Shown: positions 30,273-37,625 of the stretch, in pieces
Position numbering within the stretch: position 1 is the stretch's first letter
How the letters are laid out: each line of letters opens with the position of its first letter
NCBI RefSeq assembly: GCF_022095675.1
Contig: NZ_JAHYSG010000086.1
Span: forward strand, 1 to 53,140
DNA: 53,140 nucleotides
Direction of reading: 5' to 3'
Origin: Dactylosporangium sp. AC04546
Lineage (GTDB): Bacteria; Actinomycetota; Actinomycetes; Mycobacteriales; Micromonosporaceae
Translations under genes and position numbers: made by a program
Notes under the pieces: generated by a model
What the model was told of the DNA's origin: nothing
Databases searched by the model: none
What the model saw: the letters and a program-made list of their open reading frames with translations, nothing else

Positions 30273-30704
30273 ATGACCACGCCGGCCGACGAGCGGCTCA
30301 TCGCGGCGCTCCAGGCCGAGCACGCCGCGATCTACGGCTTCGGCATCGCCGGGCCGAAGCTCGACAGCGGCACGATCGGCCTGGCCCGCACCGCCGAGAC
30401 GGCGCACCGCAACCGCCGCGATGCGCTGGTCGTGCGCCTCTCCGGCGCCGGGGTCACGGCGCCGGCGGCCGCGCCGGCCTACCAGATGCCGTTCCCGGTC
30501 ACCGACCGCGCCTCGGCGCTCAAGCTCGCCGTGCTGATCGAGGAGCGCACCGCGGCGCAGTGGCGGCTCGCGCTGCCGGTGACCGCGGGCGAGGTGCGGA
30601 AGCTGTCGTTGGACGCGCTGGTGGACTGCGCGACCCGGGCCGTGGCGTTCCGTCAGGCGGCCGGCACGACGCCGGTGTCCGTCCCCTTCCCGGGAAAGGT
30701 CTGA
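30273..30704 (+). CDS. DUF4439 ferritin-like domain protein
   Basis: A 143-residue helical protein matching the DUF4439 ferritin-like family. The N-terminus 'ERLIAALQAEHAAIYGFGIAGPKL' has the Glu and His expected in a ferritin-like helix, then 'ETAHRNRRDALVVRLSGAGVTAPAAAPAYQMPFPVTDRASALKLAVLIEERTAAQWR' provides further acidic positions. No signal peptide. ATG 30273 has GGAGG four bases upstream. It follows a lipoprotein gene and faces a VIT1-family transporter, so metal handling is plausible but not shown. Confidence 0.85.
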   Translation: MTTPADERLIAALQAEHAAIYGFGIAGPKLDSGTIGLARTAETAHRNRRDALVVRLSGAGVTAPAAAPAYQMPFPVTDRASALKLAVLIEERTAAQWRLALPVTAGEVRKLSLDALVDCATRAVAFRQAAGTTPVSVPFPGKV

Positions 30705-30816
30705 CGGCACTACTCCCGAAAGCGTGCCACAGCAAGGCCGCGTCACCCCGTTGGGCTGTCCGCTCCGCGACGATCGTTGCATCACGCCACGAGCGTCCGA
30801 ACGAGAGGAGGCCAAC

Positions 30817-30864
30817 ATGCGCCGCACCGCGTGGGCCGGTCCGACGATGCAGCCGCGTCGTTAG
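30817..30864 (+). CDS. candidate 15-aa peptide ORF
   Basis: ATG 30817 is preceded by GAGAGGAGG five bases upstream, one of the strongest Shine-Dalgarno sites in the window. The ORF encodes MRRTAWAGPTMQPRR and stops at 30864. A 12-bp terminator-like hairpin follows at 30889-30920. I do not recognise the peptide; no known leader peptide motif (runs of one amino acid) is visible. No downstream gene follows on the same strand, so it is not an obvious attenuator. Confidence 0.4.
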   Translation: MRRTAWAGPTMQPRR

Positions 30865-30888
30865 TCACTACCCGTCTCGTGAGCCCTG

Positions 30889-30920
30889 CCGTCTCGGGGT
30901 CCACCACAACCCCGAGACGG
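30889..30920. terminator. bidirectional 12-bp hairpin
   Basis: CCGTCTCGGGGT (30889-30900) pairs with ACCCCGAGACGG (30909-30920) over 12 bp with an 8-base loop. It starts one base after the TAG of the VIT gene on the minus strand and also lies 24 bases after the plus-strand 15-aa ORF. Confidence 0.75.
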
Positions 30921-30921
30921 A

Positions 30922-31620
30922 CTAGGCCGCGAACAGCAGACCGATCCCGAACGTAGCCCCGGCCGCGGCCGCGCCGAGCAGCAGCTGCCGCAGCCCCGAC
31001 CACCACCACGGCCGCCGGGTGAACCGGGCCACCAGTGCCCCGGCCACGAACAGCCCGGCGCCGCCTGCCGCGAGGGAGAGCGTCAACGACGACGCTCCCA
31101 GCAGGTAGGACAGCAGCGGTACCAGAGCACCGATCGAGAAACAGACGAAGGACGATCCGGCGGCGACCCACGGACTCGGTGAGTCGTCCGGGTCCATCCC
31201 CAGCTCCTCCTGAGCGTGCACGCGCACGGCCTCGTCGGGGTTGCGCCCCACGATCGAGGCGACCTGCAGCGCCAGCTCCGGCGGCACCCCGCGGGCCTCC
31301 CAGACGCGGGCCAGCTCCGCCGCCTCCGCCTCCGGATGCTTGATGAGCTCCTGCCGCTCCTTGGCCACCTCGGCCGCGAGCTGCTCGTTCTGGGCGCGGA
31401 CGCTGGTGTACTCCCCCAGGCCCATCGAGATCGCCCCGGCGACCAGACCGGCCGTGCCGGTGAGCACGATGTCGTCGGCCCCGACCCCGCCGCCGCCGAC
31501 CCCGGCGATCAGCGCGATGTTGGTGACCAGCCCGTCCATCGCCCCGAACACGGCGGCCCGCAGCCAGCCCCCGGAAACGTCGGCGTGATGATGCGCGTCC
31601 TCAGCAGCAGGGTGACTCAC
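30922..31620 (-). CDS. VIT1/CCC1 family transporter
   Basis: A 232-residue membrane protein of the vacuolar iron transporter family, which moves Fe2+ or Mn2+. The first helix has '[25 protein letters not shown]' (the conserved FGxxDG-type motif), the second '[26 protein letters not shown]', then a long acidic amphipathic cytosolic segment (about 65-130) with several Glu expected to bind metal. Three more hydrophobic segments follow. GTG 31620 overlaps the map stop (GTGA). It starts with a His-rich stretch (DAHHHAD). Confidence 0.9.
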   Translation of the reverse strand: MSHPAAEDAHHHADVSGGWLRAAVFGAMDGLVTNIALIAGVGGGGVGADDIVLTGTAGLVAGAISMGLGEYTSVRAQNEQLAAEVAKERQELIKHPEAEAAELARVWEARGVPPELALQVASIVGRNPDEAVRVHAQEELGMDPDDSPSPWVAAGSSFVCFSIGALVPLLSYLLGASSLTLSLAAGGAGLFVAGALVARFTRRPWWWSGLRQLLLGAAAAGATFGIGLLFAA

Positions 31621-32474
31621 GGGAGAGTCAGGATCTCGTGGCCGTCCTCCGTCACCACGATTGTGTGCTCGAACTGGGCGGTCCACCGGCGGTCCTTGGT
31701 GACCACGGTCCAGCCGTCCTTCCAGATGTCGTACTCGTGCGTGCCGAGCGTGATCATCGGCTCGATCGTGAACGTCATGCCCGGCTCCATGATCGTCGTG
31801 AGCCGCGGGTTGTCGTAGTGCGGCACGTAGAGCCCGGTGTGGAAGACCTCGTTGATGCCGTGGCCGGTGAAGTCCCGGACCACGCCGTAGTGGAACCGCT
31901 TCGCGTACGCCTCGATGACCCGGCCGATCGCGTTGAGCGGGCGCCCCGGCGCGACGGCCCGGATGCCGCGCATCATCGCCTCGCGGGTGCGCTCGACGAG
32001 CAGCCGCGCCTCCTCCGAGACGTCGCCGACGCAGAACGTCTGGTTGGTGTCGCCGTGGACGCCACCGATGAAGGCCGTGACGTCGACGTTGAGGATGTCG
32101 CCGTCCTCGATCACCGTCGAGTCGGGGATGCCGTGGCAGATGACCTCGTTGAGCGAGGTGCAGCAGGACTTGGGGAAGGCCTTGTACCCCAGCGTCGACG
32201 GATAGGCGCCGTGGTCGCACAGGAACTCGTGCACGACCCGGTCGATCTCGTCGGTCGTCACCCCCGGCTTGGCGTGCTCGCCGGCGAGCGCCGTCGCCTG
32301 GGCGGCCAGCCGGCTCGCGACCCGCATCCGCTCGATGATCTCCGGCGTCTGGACGTCGGACCCGCGATGCTTCTGCGGTGCCCGCTTCCCGACGTACTCC
32401 GGGCGGGCGATGCCGGCGGGAACCTGGCGCCAGGGGGTCTGGACGCCGGGGACGAGCGAGGCGCGGACGGTCAT
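31617..32474 (-). CDS. map: type I methionine aminopeptidase
   Basis: A 285-residue dinuclear metalloenzyme that removes N-terminal Met from new proteins. All five metal ligands are in place: D131 (VDVTAF), D142 (HGDTNQTF), H205 (FTGHGI), E238 (TIEPM) and E269 (FEHT). The 40-residue N-terminal extension, with a PxxP-like Pro-rich stretch, is typical of the longer actinobacterial paralogue. A TAGGCT box ends six bases before ATG 32474, so the mRNA is leaderless. The VIT transporter gene follows with a GTGA overlap. Confidence 0.97.
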   Translation of the reverse strand: MTVRASLVPGVQTPWRQVPAGIARPEYVGKRAPQKHRGSDVQTPEIIERMRVASRLAAQATALAGEHAKPGVTTDEIDRVVHEFLCDHGAYPSTLGYKAFPKSCCTSLNEVICHGIPDSTVIEDGDILNVDVTAFIGGVHGDTNQTFCVGDVSEEARLLVERTREAMMRGIRAVAPGRPLNAIGRVIEAYAKRFHYGVVRDFTGHGINEVFHTGLYVPHYDNPRLTTIMEPGMTFTIEPMITLGTHEYDIWKDGWTVVTKDRRWTAQFEHTIVVTEDGHEILTLP

Positions 32475-32480
32475 GCGGAA

Positions 32481-32486
32481 AGCCTA
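32481..32486 (-). promoter_or_regulatory. leaderless -10 box of map
   Basis: TAGGCT on the minus strand, six bases before ATG 32474. Confidence 0.6.
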
Positions 32487-32549
32487 ACGCGCATCAACAC
32501 ACGGCCGTCCGGGTAACCCCACGAGCATGATCGAAGACGGACGAGGCCA

Positions 32550-32996
32550 CTACTTGAGCACCTCGCTGTTGAACTGGGCGACCAGTGCCTTCGCCTCGTC
32601 CTCGCGCCCGGCCGGCACCAGGAGGTCGGCCGTCTGGTAGTCGGACACGGCGCCGTACCGCCCGGTCAGGACGACGGTGAAGACCACCCTCGGCGACGGA
32701 TCGGCGACGAACCGCACCGACTTCAGCGGACCGACCCCCGCGAACGCCGAGTAGCCGCCCGGCCGCCGCAGCACGCCGAGCTCGCTGATGGACACCTGCC
32801 CCGTCCGGGCGTCCCGGGCGAACGTCGCGGACCCGCTGAGCCACATGAGGACCATGGCGCCGCACGTGGTCAGGATCAGGAGTCCGCCGACGAAGGCGAT
32901 GGAGCTGCCGTCCTCACCGCCGACGAGCAGCCCGATGAGCAGGACGACGACGCCCAGGACGAGCCCGTACTTGGCGGCGCCGAAGCCGCGGCGCAC
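32550..32996 (-). CDS. hypothetical membrane protein, start uncertain
   Basis: At least 148 residues from GTG 32996, with two adjacent hydrophobic helices ('YGLVLGVVVLLIGLLV' and 'IAFVGGLLILTTCGAMVLMWL'). A cytosolic C-terminal domain follows ('GVGPLKSVRFVADPSPRVVFTVVLTGRYGAVSDYQTADLLVP') that looks PH- or YdbT-like, though I cannot assign it. The frame stays open upstream to 33218, and about 15 residues before 32996 (DEAQWKDANTIESA) look genuinely coding. No ATG/GTG/TTG lies between 32997 and the overlap with the upstream hydrolase gene, so the start may lie inside that gene. Function unknown. Confidence 0.6.
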   Translation of the reverse strand: MRRGFGAAKYGLVLGVVVLLIGLLVGGEDGSSIAFVGGLLILTTCGAMVLMWLSGSATFARDARTGQVSISELGVLRRPGGYSAFAGVGPLKSVRFVADPSPRVVFTVVLTGRYGAVSDYQTADLLVPAGREDEAKALVAQFNSEVLK

Positions 32997-33073
32997 CCGG
33001 GCCGACTCGATCGTGTTGGCGTCCTTCCACTGCGCCTCGTCGTAGGACCAGTGGCCCCGGTGCTCGCCGGCGG

Positions 33074-33778
33074 CTAATGCCCCTGGTGTGCTCGGGCGGC
33101 CTCGACGAAGGCCTCGAACAGGCGGAAGTCCGTGGTGTCCTCCGGGTGCCACTGGACGCCGATCGCGAAGGTCTTCGACGGGTCCTCCACGACCTCGATC
33201 AGGTCGTCCTCCGGGCACCAGCCCGTCGCCGTGAGCTTGCCCGGGTCGGCGATGCCCTGGTGGTGGAAGGAGTTCACGATGACGGCCTCCCCCAGTACCG
33301 CTGAAGCCCTCGACCCGGGCGCGAGCTGGACGGGGTGTTCACCGAACTTCGGTCCGCTCACCGGCCGGTGGTTGTTGTGGCCCAGCACGTCGGGGAGGTG
33401 CTGGTGGAGGCGGCCGCCGTAGGCGACACACATCAGCTGCATGCCCCGGCAGATCGCGAAGAGCGGCAGGTCGACGTCCAGCGCGGCGCGCATGAGCAGC
33501 AGCTCGGCCGCGTCCCGCTCCGGCTTGACCTTGGTGGTGGGGTGCGGCGGCTCGCCGTAGAGGTCGGGGTTCACGTCGGAGCCGCCCGTGAACATGATCC
33601 CGTTCAGGCCCTCCAGGACGTCGATGTCCGGGTCGTCGGGGGTGACGAGCACCGCACGGCCGCCTGAGGCGTGCACGGCGTGGACATACGACAGGGGCAG
33701 GACCGCGGAAAACGTGTCGTTGAGCCCGAAACGGGTCTCCTCGGCGTATGTGGTCAGGCCGATGACCGGTCGCGACAT
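33074..33778 (-). CDS. gamma-glutamyl-gamma-aminobutyrate hydrolase family protein (PuuD-like, copy 1)
   Basis: A 234-residue class-I glutamine-amidotransferase-fold (peptidase C26) hydrolase. The nucleophile C110 is in 'LFAICRGMQLM', and H211/E213 are in 'VQWHPED'. 'FTGGSDVNPDLYGEPPH' is the PuuD-type oxyanion region. Its E. coli homologue PuuD cleaves gamma-Glu-GABA to glutamate and GABA. A TAGGTT box six bases before ATG 33778 indicates a leaderless start. The gene lies just downstream of the LLM oxidoreductase, and a second PuuD-like protein is encoded at 34709-35392. Specific substrate unproven. Confidence 0.88.
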   Translation of the reverse strand: MSRPVIGLTTYAEETRFGLNDTFSAVLPLSYVHAVHASGGRAVLVTPDDPDIDVLEGLNGIMFTGGSDVNPDLYGEPPHPTTKVKPERDAAELLLMRAALDVDLPLFAICRGMQLMCVAYGGRLHQHLPDVLGHNNHRPVSGPKFGEHPVQLAPGSRASAVLGEAVIVNSFHHQGIADPGKLTATGWCPEDDLIEVVEDPSKTFAIGVQWHPEDTTDFRLFEAFVEAARAHQGH

Positions 33779-33782
33779 ACCA

Positions 33783-34694
33783 TCAACCTAACCCGGCGGG
33801 TGTGAGGTTGTGGAGGATCTCCAAGGCCAGATCCAGGGCAGCCGAAGGGTCAGCCTCGGGGTGGGCGATCCGGCGATCCCAGTTGAGGTCGTAGAAGACC
33901 TCGGTGACGCCCTGGGTGGCGAGCCAGGCCGCATCCTCGCGCAACTGCTCGTACGAACCCTCCAGGCGGCGGCGCTCGGCCCCGAGCGGCTGGTCGCTGA
34001 GCCGGACCACGCCACGGCAGACCACGCGCACCTTCGCCGGGTCCTTGCCGGCCTTCTCGGCGCCGGCCCGGACCAGCTCGACGTCGCGGTGGATGTGGGC
34101 CAGGTCGGTCGCGCTGCGGCTGACCCAGCCGTCGGCGATCTCGCCGGCCCGCGCGAGCGCCGCCGGCACCGAGCCGCCGAGCAGCAGCTGGGGGCCCGGG
34201 GGCTTCGGCGCCATCCGGCTCGGCGGCACCGTGTAGAGGTCGCCGTCGAACGAGCTGACGTCGTCGTCCCACAACGTGCGCAGCACCGCGACGTACTCCC
34301 GCACCCGCTTCGCCCGGTGCTCCACGGACCCGCCGGTGGCGGCGAACTCCGCAGGCGACCAGCCCGTGCCCAGGCCCAGGTCGAGCCGGCCGCCGCTGAG
34401 CAGGTCGAGGGTGCCGGCCTGCTTGGCGAGGTACGCGGGCGAGACGAACGGCAGGTTGACGACCGCCACGCCGAGCCGGATCGTGCTGGTCCGCGCGGCG
34501 GCGAAGCTCAGCGCGACGATCGGGTCGAGGACGCTGCGGTACACCGGGTCGAGCTCCTGGTCCGCCCCCACCAGCAGGCGCTGGAACGTCCAGAGCGAGT
34601 CGTAACCCTGCCGCTCCGCCTCGGTCGCCACCTGCACCAGCCGCTCCGGCGTGGCCCACGAGCCCGACACCGGCAGCCCGAACCCGATCCGCAT
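33783..34694 (-). CDS. LLM class F420-dependent oxidoreductase
   Basis: A 303-residue luciferase-like monooxygenase-fold protein, most similar by eye to actinobacterial F420-dependent members. Key segments are 'MRIGFGLPVSGSWATPERLVQVATEAERQGYDSLW', 'ARTSTIRLGVAVVNLPFVSPAYLAKQAGTLDLLSGGRLDLGLGTGWSP' and 'APKPPGPQLLLGGSVPAALARAGEIADGW'. These enzymes transfer hydride between F420H2 and many substrates, so the reaction is unknown. ATG 34694 follows a TAGGTT box by seven bases. It lies between two PuuD-like genes and may or may not share their pathway. Confidence 0.9.
   Translation of the reverse strand: MRIGFGLPVSGSWATPERLVQVATEAERQGYDSLWTFQRLLVGADQELDPVYRSVLDPIVALSFAAARTSTIRLGVAVVNLPFVSPAYLAKQAGTLDLLSGGRLDLGLGTGWSPAEFAATGGSVEHRAKRVREYVAVLRTLWDDDVSSFDGDLYTVPPSRMAPKPPGPQLLLGGSVPAALARAGEIADGWVSRSATDLAHIHRDVELVRAGAEKAGKDPAKVRVVCRGVVRLSDQPLGAERRRLEGSYEQLREDAAWLATQGVTEVFYDLNWDRRIAHPEADPSAALDLALEILHNLTPAGLG
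33785..33790 (-). promoter_or_regulatory. leaderless -10 box of PuuD-like copy 1
   Basis: TAGGTT on the minus strand, six bases before ATG 33778, overlapping the last codons of the LLM gene. Confidence 0.5.
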
Positions 34695-34701
34695 GCCTCC
34701 C

Positions 34702-34707
34702 AACCTA
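34702..34707 (-). promoter_or_regulatory. leaderless -10 box of LLM gene
   Basis: TAGGTT on the minus strand, seven bases before ATG 34694. Confidence 0.5.
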
Positions 34708-34708
34708 C

Positions 34709-35392
34709 TCAGATCGCCCGCACGAGCGCCGCGAAGGGTCGGACGTCACTCGCCTCCTCCGGGTGCCACTGGACGCCGAGGACGAACCGGCGGGCGGGGT
34801 CCTCGACCGCCTCGGTCACCTCGTCGTCGGACCAGCCGGTCACCGTCAGCGTGCCGGGCTTGTCGACCGCCTGGTGGTGGTACGAGTTGACCTCCGCGCT
34901 CAGCCCGAAGATCCCGGCCGCCCGGGAGCCCGCGGCGAAGCGCGCCGGGTGGGCGCCGTAGACGCCCGGGGCCGGCTGGTGGCGAACGTTACCCAGCAGG
35001 TCGGGCAGGTGCTGGTACAGCGTGCCCCCGTAGGCGACGGCGAGCAGCTCCATGCCGCGGCACACGCCCAGCACCGGCAGGTCGGCGTCGAGCGCGGCCC
35101 GCAGCACGGCCAGTTCGCCGGCGTCGCGGTCGGGCCGGGTCTTCGTCGTCGGGTGCGCCTCGGCGCCGTACCGCGCCGGCTCGATGTCCGCCCCGCCGGC
35201 CAGCACGAGGCCGTCGAGCCGCCCGAGCAGCCCGGCGGCGTCGTCCCCCGCGTCGGGCGGCAGGACGACCGGGCGGGCTCCGGCGTCGCGCACCATCCGC
35301 ACGTACGACTCCGGAATCAGCACCGCCCGGGTGTCCCACACCCCCCAGCGCGCCGGCTCGGCATAGGCCGTGATCCCGACCAGCGGTCTCAT
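34709..35392 (-). CDS. gamma-glutamyl-gamma-aminobutyrate hydrolase family protein (PuuD-like, copy 2)
   Basis: A 227-residue paralogue of the protein at 33074-33778, sharing the same architecture: C111 in 'LGVCRGMELLAVAYGG', H210/E212 in 'VQWHPEE', and 'LAGGADIEPARYGAEAHP'. ATG 35392 overlaps the stop of the short-chain dehydrogenase (ATGA), so it belongs to the ligase-dehydrogenase operon. It is the more likely of the two to remove the gamma-glutamyl group in the pathway. Moderate divergence between the copies suggests different acyl substrates. Confidence 0.88.
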   Translation of the reverse strand: MRPLVGITAYAEPARWGVWDTRAVLIPESYVRMVRDAGARPVVLPPDAGDDAAGLLGRLDGLVLAGGADIEPARYGAEAHPTTKTRPDRDAGELAVLRAALDADLPVLGVCRGMELLAVAYGGTLYQHLPDLLGNVRHQPAPGVYGAHPARFAAGSRAAGIFGLSAEVNSYHHQAVDKPGTLTVTGWSDDEVTEAVEDPARRFVLGVQWHPEEASDVRPFAALVRAI

Positions 35393-36156
35393 AGCGGGGT
35401 CACGTAGGCGCCGGTGATGCCGCCGTCGACCAGGAACGTCGAGGCCGTGATGAACGACGAGTCGTCGCTGGCCAGGAACGCCACCGCACCGGCGATCTCC
35501 TCCGGGGTGCCGAAGCGACCCATCGGGACGTGCACCAGCCGCCGGGCCGCCCGCTCCGGGTCCTTCGCGAACAGCTCCATGAGCAGCGGGGTCGCGATCG
35601 GGCCGGGGCACAGCGCGTTGACCCGGATGCCCTGGCGGGCGAACTGGACGCCGAGCTCGCGGGTCATCGACAGCACGGCGCCCTTGCTCGCGGTGTAGGC
35701 GATCTGCGAGGTCGCTGCGCCCAGCAGGGCCACGAAGCTGGCCGTGTTGATGATCGAGCCCTTGCCCTGCGCCAGCATGTGCGGGATGACGTACTTGCAG
35801 CAGTAGTACACGCTGGTCGTGTTGACCTTCAGCACCCGCTCCCAGGCCTCGATGCCCGTCTCGAGGATCGAGTCGTCGTCGGGCGGCGAGATGCCGGCGT
35901 TGTTGAAGGCGATGTCGATGCGCCCGTGGCGCGCGGCGACCCCGTCGAAGAGCGCCTTGACGGCCTCCTCGTCGGCCACGTCGGCGGCCACGAACTCGCC
36001 GCCCACCTCCTCGGCCGCGGCCTTCCCCGCGTCCTCGTTGAGGTCGACCGCCACGATCTTGGCGCCCTCCGACGCGAACCGGCGGGCGGTGGCGAGCCCG
36101 ATGCCGCTGCCGGCGCCGGTGATGACCGCGACGCGGTCCTGCAGACGTGCCTGCAC
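35389..36156 (-). CDS. short-chain dehydrogenase (classical SDR)
   Basis: A 255-residue NAD(P)-dependent oxidoreductase. The cofactor motif TGAGSGIG is at residues 13-20 and the acidic 'VDLN' at 37-40 suggests NAD rather than NADP. NNAG is at 85-88, and the catalytic triad is S140, Y154, K158. The C-terminal 'FLASDDSSFITASTFLVDGGITG' is typical. GTG 36156 directly follows the aldehyde dehydrogenase stop codon, and its own stop overlaps the PuuD-like ATG. In actinobacterial gamma-glutamyl-amine loci an SDR often accompanies these genes; its substrate may be an amino alcohol or hydroxyacid intermediate. Confidence 0.92.
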   Translation of the reverse strand: MQARLQDRVAVITGAGSGIGLATARRFASEGAKIVAVDLNEDAGKAAAEEVGGEFVAADVADEEAVKALFDGVAARHGRIDIAFNNAGISPPDDDSILETGIEAWERVLKVNTTSVYYCCKYVIPHMLAQGKGSIINTASFVALLGAATSQIAYTASKGAVLSMTRELGVQFARQGIRVNALCPGPIATPLLMELFAKDPERAARRLVHVPMGRFGTPEEIAGAVAFLASDDSSFITASTFLVDGGITGAYVTPL

Positions 36157-37512
36157 CTATGCCTCCGTGCTGAAGTAGACGTTCTTGACCTCGCTGAACG
36201 CGGCGACCGCGTCCGGCCCGAGCTCGCGCCCCAGGCCGCTCTGCTTGACCCCGCCGAACGGGGTCCAGTAGCGGACCGAGGAGTTGGAGTTGACGCTGAG
36301 GTTGCCCGCCTCGACGCCGCGGGCGACCCGGATGCCGCGGCCCAGGTCGCCGGTCCAGATCGAGCCCGACAGCCCGTACTCGGTGTCGTTGGCCTTCCGG
36401 ATCGCGTCGTCCTCGTCGTCGAACGGCATGACCGACAGGACCGGGCCGAAGATCTCCTCACGCCAGTGCTGGTCGTCGGTGGACCGGGCTCCGACAACGG
36501 TCGGCGGCATCCACCAGCCCTTGCCGTCCGGCGCGGAGCCGGTGAAAAGCACTTCCTTTTCGGATATGTACGATTTGACGGACTCACGCTGGCCGCTGGA
36601 GATCAGCGGGCCCATCTGCGCGGTCTCCAGCGCCGGGTCCTCGCAGCGGAACGCCTTCACGGACTGCTCCAGCAGGCCGAGGAACCGGTCGTACACGCTC
36701 GCCTGCACCAGCAGCCGGGACCGGGCGCAGCAGTCCTGGCCCGCGTTGTCGAACACGGCGCCGGGCGCGCCGGCGGCCGCCTTCTCCAGGTCGGCGTCGG
36801 CGAACACGATGTTGGCGCTCTTGCCGCCCAGCTCCAGGGTCACGCGCTTCACCTGGTCGGCGCAGCCGGCCATGATCTGCTTGCCGACGTCGGTGGAGCC
36901 CGTGAAGCAGACCTTGCGGACGAGCGGGTGGGTGACGAACCGCTGCCCGACGACGGAGCCCTTCCCCGGCAGTACCGTGAACACGCCCTCCGGCAGACCC
37001 GCCTCCAGGGCCAGCTCGCCGAGGCGGATGGCGGTCAGCGGGGTGAGCTCGGCCGGCTTGAGCACCACGGTGTTGCCGGCCGCGAGGGCGGGGCCGAAGC
37101 CCCAGCCGGCGATGGGCATCGGGAAGTTCCAGGGCACGATGATGCCCACCACGCCCAGCGGCTCGTAGAAGGTGACGTCGATGCCGCCGGCGACGGGAAT
37201 CTGGCGGCCGCTGAGCCGCTCGGGCGCGCCCGCGTAGTAGTCGAGGACGTCCCGAACGTTGCCGGCCTCCCAGCGGGCGTTGCCGATGGTGTGGCCGGAG
37301 TTGCGCACCTCGAGCTGCGCGAGCTCCTCGTTGTGCGCGTCGACCACGGCCGCGAACCGGCGCAGCAGCCGCGCCCGATCGCCGGGCGCGACCTTCCGCC
37401 AACTCTCGAACGCCCGCTGCGCCCGCTCGATAGCCCCGTCGGCTTCTTCGACGGAGGTGGCCGGCACGGTGGCCACGACCTCTTCGGTCACGGGCGATAT
37501 GACGTCATGCAC
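36157..37512 (-). CDS. aldehyde dehydrogenase (PuuC/gamma-glutamyl-aminobutyraldehyde type)
   Basis: A 451-residue NAD(P)-dependent aldehyde dehydrogenase. The catalytic Cys is C261 in 'NAGQDCCARSR', the general base is E227 in ELGGKS, and K152 in 'LKPAE' contacts the cofactor. 'VPWNFPMP' and 'FTGSTDVGK' are also intact. Context with a glutamine-synthetase-like ligase and PuuD-like hydrolases suggests oxidation of a gamma-glutamylated aminoaldehyde. It is shorter than the usual 480-500 residues because the N-terminus is trimmed. GTG 37512 has a GGAAGGG site upstream. The hairpin at 37538-37607 separates it from the ligase gene. Confidence 0.92.
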   Translation of the reverse strand: MHDVISPVTEEVVATVPATSVEEADGAIERAQRAFESWRKVAPGDRARLLRRFAAVVDAHNEELAQLEVRNSGHTIGNARWEAGNVRDVLDYYAGAPERLSGRQIPVAGGIDVTFYEPLGVVGIIVPWNFPMPIAGWGFGPALAAGNTVVLKPAELTPLTAIRLGELALEAGLPEGVFTVLPGKGSVVGQRFVTHPLVRKVCFTGSTDVGKQIMAGCADQVKRVTLELGGKSANIVFADADLEKAAAGAPGAVFDNAGQDCCARSRLLVQASVYDRFLGLLEQSVKAFRCEDPALETAQMGPLISSGQRESVKSYISEKEVLFTGSAPDGKGWWMPPTVVGARSTDDQHWREEIFGPVLSVMPFDDEDDAIRKANDTEYGLSGSIWTGDLGRGIRVARGVEAGNLSVNSNSSVRYWTPFGGVKQSGLGRELGPDAVAAFSEVKNVYFSTEA

Positions 37513-37537
37513 TGCCGTATCCCTTCCAATCTCGCCG

Positions 37538-37607
37538 CGATCTTGGACTTATGGTCCCTAATATTCCCGGCATATCCGTTTTATCCGGGACCACAACTCC
37601 AAGATCG
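37538..37607 (-). repeat. 21-bp imperfect inverted repeat between ligase and aldehyde dehydrogenase genes
   Basis: Arms 37538-37558 and 37587-37607 pair at 19 of 21 positions around a 28-base AT-richer loop. It sits in the 113-base gap after the ligase stop, so it could terminate, attenuate or protect the ligase mRNA. Its regularity also fits a dispersed palindromic repeat; copies elsewhere would decide. Confidence 0.6.
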
Positions 37608-37625
37608 GCGCCAGAGCCGCGCGGT

